Shown piece by piece: positions 1 through 9,000 of a DNA stretch of 64,000 bases (its first letter is position 1; every line of letters begins with the position of its first letter). The position numbers were made by a program, and so were the translations under genes. Origin of the DNA: Bartonella sp. B1099 (GTDB lineage: Bacteria > Pseudomonadota > Alphaproteobacteria > Rhizobiales > Rhizobiaceae); the NCBI RefSeq assembly GCF_944801835.1, contig NZ_CALYLN010000001.1, positions 900,001-964,000 on the forward strand, written 5' to 3'. Below the pieces are notes generated by a model, which saw nothing but the letters and a program-made list of their open reading frames with translations, was not told the DNA's origin and ran no database searches.

Positions 1-3000
1 TTTGATAGGGCAACAAACAATTAAAATGACTTATGAGTGGAAAAGTACATTAGGTGCCGTTAGTGTTGGTGATAATACTAATAAGTTTTCCCGGCAAATT
101 ACAGGGGTAGCCGCTGGGTTTCAAGATACTGATGCGGTGAATGTTGCACAGTTGAAGTCTTTACGGGACTACGTGGACAAAGGCTGGAAACTGTCTGTTG
201 ACGGTAAAAATGCTAAAGCTGTGGGGATAGATGATACGGTAGATTTTGCAGCTGGAAGTAAAAATTTTGAAATTACCAAAGGTGAGGGTGACAATAAGGT
301 AAAATTTGATCTCGCAAAGGACATTACGCTGGGTAGCGTAACGACTGGTACGAATACTTTAGATGCAATGGGTTTAAAAATTGTGAATGGTCCTCAAATA
401 ACGACTAATGGTATTCATGCTGCCGGTAAAAAGATCACAGGAGTGTTAGAGGGTACTAATAAGACCGATGCAGTGAATTTTGGACAATTGAATAAAACCA
501 AGCAAGAAGTCCAAGAACAAATACAAAAACAAGTTCAAGAAGTCGAAAAGCAAGTCGCGGCCAATAGTTTTGTGAAACAAGATTCTGTAACGAGATCTAT
601 CACTATTGGGAAGGATACAGATGGCGATGAAATTAATATTTCCAACAAAGATAAAGCAGATCGCACTCTTTCAGGTGTTAAGGCAGCAGAGAAAGATAAT
701 GAAGCAGTTAATAAAAAACAACTCGAAGACAGCTTGAAAGGTCTTTCTAAGGATCTTCAGTCAGATGATTCTGCAGTTGTGCATTATGATAAACAAGAAG
801 ATGGCACCATTAATTATGCGAGTGTAACTTTTGGTGGTAAAGAGAACACCCTCACAGCGCTTCACAATATTGCTGATGGTGCGATTTCTTCAGAATCCCA
901 TGATGCAATCAATGGTGGTCAGATTAACAAAATCGGTGAGGATATTGCTAAGTTCTTGGGTGGAGAAGCATCTTTTAAAAACGGTGTTCTTACAGAGCCA
1001 ACTTATAAATTATCTTACGTTGCGACAGATGGTGTGGTAACAGATAGCTCTTATCAAGGTGTTGGAACAGCTTTTGCAGCTCTTGATACGAATATCAAGC
1101 ATGTGAATAATCGTATTAAAGAAGTCTCTGAAGGTGTTGCACAGGATTCTTTATCATGGAGTGACACGGATAAAGCCTTTAGTGCTCTTCATGGAGCAGA
1201 TCAGGAAAGAGGGTCTAGTAAAATTACCCACATTTTGGATGGAAATATTGCTTTTGGTTCTACGGATGCAGTTACAGGTAACCAACTCTATTCGATGAAC
1301 AAGAAGTTAGCGAGCTATTTAGGTGGTGGCGCCGGCTATGATACAGAAGGCAACTGGAAAGCGCCAAGCTTTAAAGTTAAAACAGTTAAAAAGGATAGTA
1401 ATAAAGTTGAAGAAATTGCCTATGATAATGTTGCGGATGCATTTGCAGGCATTAGCACTTCTATTACAGATGTTCATAATGAGGTGAATAACCAAATCAC
1501 CAATATTGTTAGTGATAGTCTTGTCAAGCAGGATGAGACAGGTCTTATCAAGATAGGTGCAGAAAAAGAGGGCGGTGCAATCAATATTGCCAACAAAGAT
1601 AAAGCAGATCGCACTCTCTCAGGTGTTAAGGAAGCAGTGAATGGTAATGAAGCTGTTAACAAAGCGCAATTGGATACAAATATCAAGAAAGTTGAAGATC
1701 AACTAAAGAATGCGGTTAACGAGTTTACTGAAAACATAACAAATGTTACACAACACGTTCAAGGTGATGCTTTATTGTGGAGCAAGACTGACAAAGCCTT
1801 TAGCGCTCAGCATGGTGAAGGTGATGAAAAGACAGATCGTAAGATTACGCACCTTAAGGCTGGAGACGTTACTGCGGATTCAACGGATGCAATCAATGGT
1901 GCTCAACTTTTTGCAACCAATAAAAATGTTACAGCAGTAAAAAATGATTTAAATACAGTTTCTAATAATACATCCCAGTACTTAGGTGGTAATGCTGATG
2001 TTTTAAGTGGTATCGCACCAACTTTTTCGGTCCAGAATAAGGACTATCATAGTGTTGGTGAAGCATTTGAAGGTGTTGATAGTTCTTTTACAAAACTTCA
2101 TGAAGAGATTAATAAAAATAACAATGAAGTTACACAACATATTGAGAAAGATGCTTTGTTATGGAACGATGATGCGCAAGCATTTGTAGCGCGTCATGAA
2201 AAAAGCAAAGAAGAAAAAGGCAAAGAAATCCTAGAAAACAGTAAAATTACCCACATTTTGGATGGAAATATTGCTTTTGGTTCTACGGATGCGGTTACAG
2301 GTGGACAACTCTATTCGATGAACGAGAAGTTAGCGAGCTATTTAGGTGGTGGCGCCGGCTATGATACAGAAGGCAACTGGAAAGCGCCTACCTTTAAAGT
2401 CAAAACAGTTAAAAAGGATAGTAATAAAGTTGAAGAAATTGCCTATGATAATGTTGCGGATGCATTTGCAGGCATTAGCACTTCTATTACAGATGTTCAT
2501 AATGAGGTGAATAACCAAATCACCAATATTGTTAGTGATAGTCTTGTCAAGCAGGATGAGACAGGTCTTATCAAGATAGGTGCAGAAAAAGAGGGTGGTG
2601 CAATCAATATTGCCAACAAAGATAAAGCAGATCGCACTCTTTCAGGTGTTAAGGCAGCAGAGAAAGATAATGAAGCTGTTAACAAAGCGCAATTGGATAC
2701 AAACATCAAGAAAGTTGAAGATCAACTAACGAATGCGGTTAACGAGTTTACTGAAAACATAACAAATGTTACACAACACGTTCAAGGTGATGCTTTATTG
2801 TGGAGCAAGACTGATAAAGCCTTTAGCGCTCAGCATGGCGAAGGTGATGAAAAGACAGATCGCAAAATTACGCATATTTTAGATGGTGATATTACTAAAG
2901 GTTCTACGGATGCGGTTACAGGTAACCAACTCTATTCGATGAATGAGCAGCTTGCGAGCTATTTAGGTGGTGGAGCAGGCTATGATGAGAAAGGCAAGTG

Positions 3001-6000
3001 GAGTGCTCCTGTCTTTAAGGTTAAGAAATTCGATGATAGTGGCAAAGCAACAGAGCAAGAATATAAAACTGTAGCTGAAGCTTTTGAAGGTGTGAATCAA
3101 TCCTTCACGAATATTCATAATGAAGTGAATGAGCAAATTAATCAGGTTGTAGGGGACAGCCTTGTTAAACAAGATAAAGGTTCACATGTTATATCGGTTG
3201 GTGGTGAAACGAACGGCACTCAAGTAAGTTTTGCCAATGTTGATAAAGCCTCTCGGACGCTTTTGGGCGTGAAAGATGGAGATCTTTCAGCGGGTTCGAC
3301 AGAAGCAGTAAATGGTTCCCAACTTTATTCTTTAGGCAATACGTTAGCGAGCTATTTAGGTGGTGGAGCTAAGTATGAGGAAGGTAAATGGCAAGCCCCA
3401 AGCTTTAAAGTTAAAACAGTTAAGGATAATGGTGAATCTGAAGAGAAAGAGTATAAGAATGTAGCAGAAGCTTTGACAGGAGTTGGCACTTCTTTCACGA
3501 ATATAAAAAATGAAATAACCAACCAGATTAATCATCTTCAATCAGATGATTCAGCGGTTATTCATTATGATAAAAAAGAAAAAGATGAAATTGATTATAC
3601 GAGTGTAACTTTCGGTAAAGGTAAGAATTCTACAGCTGTTGGTCTTCATAATGTAGCAGATGGTCAGATTGCCAAGGATTCACACGATGCAATCACTGGA
3701 GGTCAGATCAATACCATTGGTGAGAGTATTGCTAAGTTTTTAGGAGGTGAAGCATCCTTTAAAGATGGCAGTCTTACACAGCCAACCTATAAATTATCTG
3801 ATGTTTCTACAGAAGGTAAGGTAACGGATAAGACGTTTACCGATGTTGGTTTAGCCTTTGCAGGTCTTGATAAGAATATCCAGAATGTTAATGATCGTAT
3901 TAAGGAAGTCTCAGAGGGTGTTGCACAAGATTCTTTATCATGGAGCCGGGATGACAAAGCCTTTAGTGCACAACATGGCAAAGAAGGAGCAAAAACAAAT
4001 AGCAAGATTAAATTCCTTGCCAATGGGGAGATTTCATCAGCTTCCACAGAAGCAGTAAATGGTTCCCAACTTTATTCATTAAATCAAACGGTCGCGCAGT
4101 ACTTTGGTGGTGGTACTAAGTATGAAAATGGCAACTGGACAGCTCCGAGCTTTACGCTTAAAAGCTTCAAAGACGGTAAAGAAAATGGAACAAAGACTTA
4201 TCATAATGTAGCGGATGCATTTTCCGATATTGATTCTAATTTTACAAATGTCGTTAATAACTTTACTGAGCAAGTTACGAATATCACTCAAGAAGTTCAA
4301 GGTGATGCTCTGTTATGGGATAAGGAAAGTAAAGCCTTTGTCGCCCAACATGGAGAAAAAGAAGGTAAAAAAGAAAATAGTAAAATCACCTTTCTGGCGA
4401 ATGGAGACGTTACTGTGGATTCCACGGATGCAGTGACAGGCTCCCAGCTTTATTCCTTACAGGATCAGTTTGCAAAATATTTAGGCGGTGGAGCAGGCTA
4501 TGATGAGAAAGGCAAGTGGAGTGCTCCTGTCTTTAAGGTTAAGAAGTTCGATGATAATGGCAAAGCAACAGAGCAAGAATATAAAACTGTAGCTGAAGCC
4601 TTTGAAGGTGTGAATCAATCCTTCACGAATATTCATAATGAAGTGAATGAGCAAATTAACCAAGTTGTAGGAGACAGCCTTGTTAAACAAAATGAAAAGA
4701 CACATGTCATATCGGTTGGTGGTGAAACGAACGGCACTCAAGTAAGTTTTGCCAACAGTGATGGTACAGAACGGGTCCTTTCTGGAGTTAAAGGAGGTGA
4801 TCTTTCAGCCAAATCGACAGAAGCGGTGAATGGTTCCCAGCTTTATTCTATGAGCAATACGTTAGCGAGCTATTTAGGTGGTGGAGCAGGCTATGATGAG
4901 AAAGGCAAGTGGACTTCTCCAAGCTTTAAGGTTAAGAAATTCGATGATAGTGGCAAAGCAACAGAGCAAGAATATAAAACTGTAGCTGAAGCTTTTGAAG
5001 GCGTGAATCAATCCTTCACGAATATTCATAATGAAGTGAATGAGCAAATTAACCAAGTTGTAGGAGACAGCCTTGTTAAACAAGACAAAGGTTCACATGT
5101 CATATCGGTTGGTGGTGAAACGAACGGCACTCAAGTAAGTTTTGCCAACAGTGATGGTACAGAACGGATCCTTTCTGGAGTTAAAGCAGGTAATCTTTCA
5201 GCTACTTCAACCGAAGCGGTGAATGGTTCCCAACTTTATTCTTTAGGCAATACGTTAGCGAGCTATTTAGGTGGTGGAGCTAAGTATGAGGAAGGTAAAT
5301 GGCAAGCCCCAAGCTTTAAAGTTAAAACAGTTAAGGATAATGGTGAATCTGAAGAGAAAGAGTATAAGAATGTAGCAGAAGCTTTGACAGGAGTTGGCAC
5401 TTCTTTCACGAATATTAAAAATGAAATAACCAACCAGATTAATCATCTTCAATCAGATGATTCAGCGGTTGTTCATTATGATAGAGACGATAAAAATGGT
5501 ACTGTTGATTATGGAAGTGTAACTTTTGGTGGTAAAGATAAAACCGCCACTGCTCTTCACAATATTGCTGATGGAAATATTGCTTCTGGCTCTACGGATG
5601 CTATTACGGGTAACCAACTCTATTCTCTGAACAGTACAATTTCGACCTATTTAGGTGGAGGTACGAAATATGAGAATGGTGTATGGACGGCACCAGACTT
5701 CAAAGTCAAGCGGTTCAATAAGGATGGTGAAACTGAAGAACAGATCTATCACACTGTTGCGGATGCGTTTGCAGGTGTTAGCACTTCTATTACAGATGTT
5801 CATAATGAGGTAAACAATCAGATTAGCCAAGTTGTTAGTGATAGTCTTGTTAAGCAAGCAAAAGAAACAGATCCAATTACTATTGGTAAAGAAGTCGCCG
5901 GCACTGAAGTTAATATTGCCAACAAGGATCAAGGGGATCGTACGCTTTCTGGCGTTAAGGCAGCAGAGAAAGATAATGAAGCAGTTAATAAAGCGCAACT

Positions 6001-9000
6001 TGATCAAAGTTTGGAGCAGCTTTCTAATAGTCTTCAATCAGATGATTCAGCGGTTGTTCTTTATGATAAGAAGGATGGTAAAATTGATTATACAAGTGTA
6101 ACGCTTGGAAAAGGTCCAAATGCAGCCCCTGTCGCTTTGCATAATGTTGCTGATGGTCAGATTGCTGAGAATTCCCATGATGCGGTTACCGGTGGTCAGA
6201 TTAACACGATCTCTCAAGATGTTGCTAAGTTTTTAGGTGGAGATACATCCTTTAAAGAAGGTTCCTTTACAGGACCAACCTATAAATTATCGAGTGTTGA
6301 TACTCATGGTCAGGTAAGTTCGACAGAGTTTAAAGATGTTGGTTCTGCTTTTGCAGGACTTGATAAGAATATCCAGAATGTTAATGATCGTATTAAGGAA
6401 GTTTCAGAGGGTGTTGCCCAAGATTCTTTATCATGGAGCCGGGATGACAATGCCTTTAGTGCACAACATGGAGAAGGCAAAGACAGAACAGCTAGCAAAA
6501 TTACCCACATTTTGGATGGTAATGTTACTAAGGGCTCTACAGATGCGGTTACAGGTGGACAGCTTTATTCGATGAACAATACCCTTGCGAGCTATTTTGG
6601 TGGTGGAGCTGAATACAAAGAAGGCAACTGGGTAGCTCCAAGCTTCAAAGTTAATACAGTGAATACTGCTGGCGATAAGGTTGAAGAGAAGAGCTATGAT
6701 AGTGTTGCGGCAGCTTTTGAAGGTGTAGGAAGTTCTTTCACGAATCTTCATAATGAAGTGACGAATGCCGTTACGAATATTAACAATCACATTAACAATG
6801 TTGTGAGTGATAGTCTTGTTAAGCAGGATGCTGACAGCAAGGTGATCAAGATAGGCGCGGAAAAAGGTGGTAGCAGCATTAACATTGCCAACAGTGGTGA
6901 TGCCGCTCGGACCCTCACAGGCGTAAAAGCAGGAGCGCTCACAGAAGCATCGACCGATGCCGTGAATGGCTCTCAACTTTATTCGATGAATACTACGCTT
7001 GCGACCTATTTTGGTGGTGGAGCTGAATACAAAGAAGGCAACTGGGTAGCTCCAAGCTTCAAGGTTCATACAGTAAGTTCTGATGGTAGCAAGGTTGAAG
7101 AGCAGAGCTATAAGACAGTAGCGGAAGCGTTTGCTGGGGTTGGAAGTTCTTTCACGAATATTCATAAAGAGCTTAAGAATGAGATTAACCAAGTTGTGGG
7201 AGACAGTCTTGTTAAGCAAGATGAGAAGACACATGTTATAGCGGTTGGAGGTGAAAAGAGCGGAACTGAAGTTACGTTTGCGAATACCGATGGAGCGTCA
7301 CGGAGCCTCACAGGTGTAAAAGCAGGAGCGCTCACCGAAACATCGACAGATGCAGTAAATGGTAGTCAGCTTTTTGCGACCAATCAGAATGTTACGACTG
7401 TCACGAATAATCTTAAAACAGTTTCTGAGAATACTTCGAAGTCCTTAGGAGGTGGAGCCGATGTATTGCAAGGTGTTGCGCCGACTTATACGGTTCAGGA
7501 AAAGAATTATCAGAGTGTAGCGGAAGCCTTTGGTGGTGTTGATCGTTCATTTACAGAGCTTCATGAAGAGATTACGAAAAATACGAATGAGGTTAGTGAA
7601 AATATTAAGCAGAATGCGTTGTTATGGAGTGAAGCTGACAAAGCCTTTAGCGCTCAGCATGGAGAAGGCAAAGAAAGAACATCTAGCAAGATTACGTCTC
7701 TTGCGAATGGAGATATTACTGCAAACTCCATGGATGCGATCAATGGCTCTCAGCTTTATTCGATGAACAATACACTGGCGAGCTATTTTGGTGGTGGTGC
7801 TGAATATAAAGAGGGCAAATGGACGGTTCCAAGTTTCCAAGTTTCGCAACTTTCTGATGATGGTACTTCTTCTGAAAAGACATATAATAATGTTGCGGAT
7901 GCGTTTGGTGGTGTAAATAACTCTTTCAAGAGTATTCATAATGAGATGACGAATGCTGTTACGAATATTAACAATCAGATTAGCCAAGTTGTTAGTGATA
8001 ACCTTGTTAAACAGGATGCTACAACAAACCTCATCAACATTGGTAAAGAAGTCGCCGGCACTGAAGTTAATATTGCCAACAAGGATCAAGGGGATCGTAC
8101 GCTTTCTGGTGTTAAGGCGGCAGTAAATGACAATGAAGCAGTTAATAAAGCGCAACTTGATCAAAGTTTGGAGCAGCTTTCTAACAGTCTTCAATCAGAT
8201 GATTCAGCGGTTGTTCTTTACGATAAGAAGGAAAATGGTGAGACTGATTATACGAGTGTAACTCTTGGAAAAGGTCAAAAAGCAGCTCCTGTTGCATTGC
8301 ATAATGTTGCTGATGGTCAGATTGCTGAGAATTCCCATGATGCGGTTACCGGTGGTCAGATTAACACGATCTCTCAAGATGTTGCTAAGTTTTTAGGTGG
8401 AGAAACATCTTTTAAAGATGGTACCTTTACAGGTCCAACCTATAAGTTATCTCAGGTTGATGAAAAGGGAGAAGCGAAGCAGGCTGAGTTTAAAGATGTT
8501 GGTTCTGCGTTTGCAGGACTTGATACGAATATCAAGAATGTGAACAATCATCTCACGAATATTGTTGAAGACTTTACTCAACAAATCACGGATATTACTC
8601 AAGAAGTTAAGGGTGATGCGTTGTTATGGAGTCAAGATAAAGAGGCTTTTGTAGCGACCCATGGCATTGATGCTGAGAAGAAGAATAGTAAGATCACGTT
8701 ACTTGCGAATGGTAGTGTTACTGAAGATTCCACGGATGCGATTAATGGTTCTCAGCTTTATTCGATGAACAATACACTGGCGAGCTATTTTGGTGGTGGT
8801 GCGAGTTATGAGAATGGTCAGTGGATTGCTCCAAGCTTCAAGGTTAACACTGTCAGCGAGGATGGTAAAAAGGTTGAAGAGCAGAGCTATGATAATGTAG
8901 CGAAAGCCTTTGCGAGTGTTGGTACATCTTTCACGAATCTTCATAATGAGCTTAAGAATGAAATCAGCCAAGTTGTCAGTGATAGTCTTGTTAAGCAGGA

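Noticed and set aside
6431-7234. Long open frame (267 codons) and many others on the minus strand of the adhesin
   Set aside because: They recur because the plus-strand sequence is repetitive; compositions are repetitive, with no ribosome binding site or family features.
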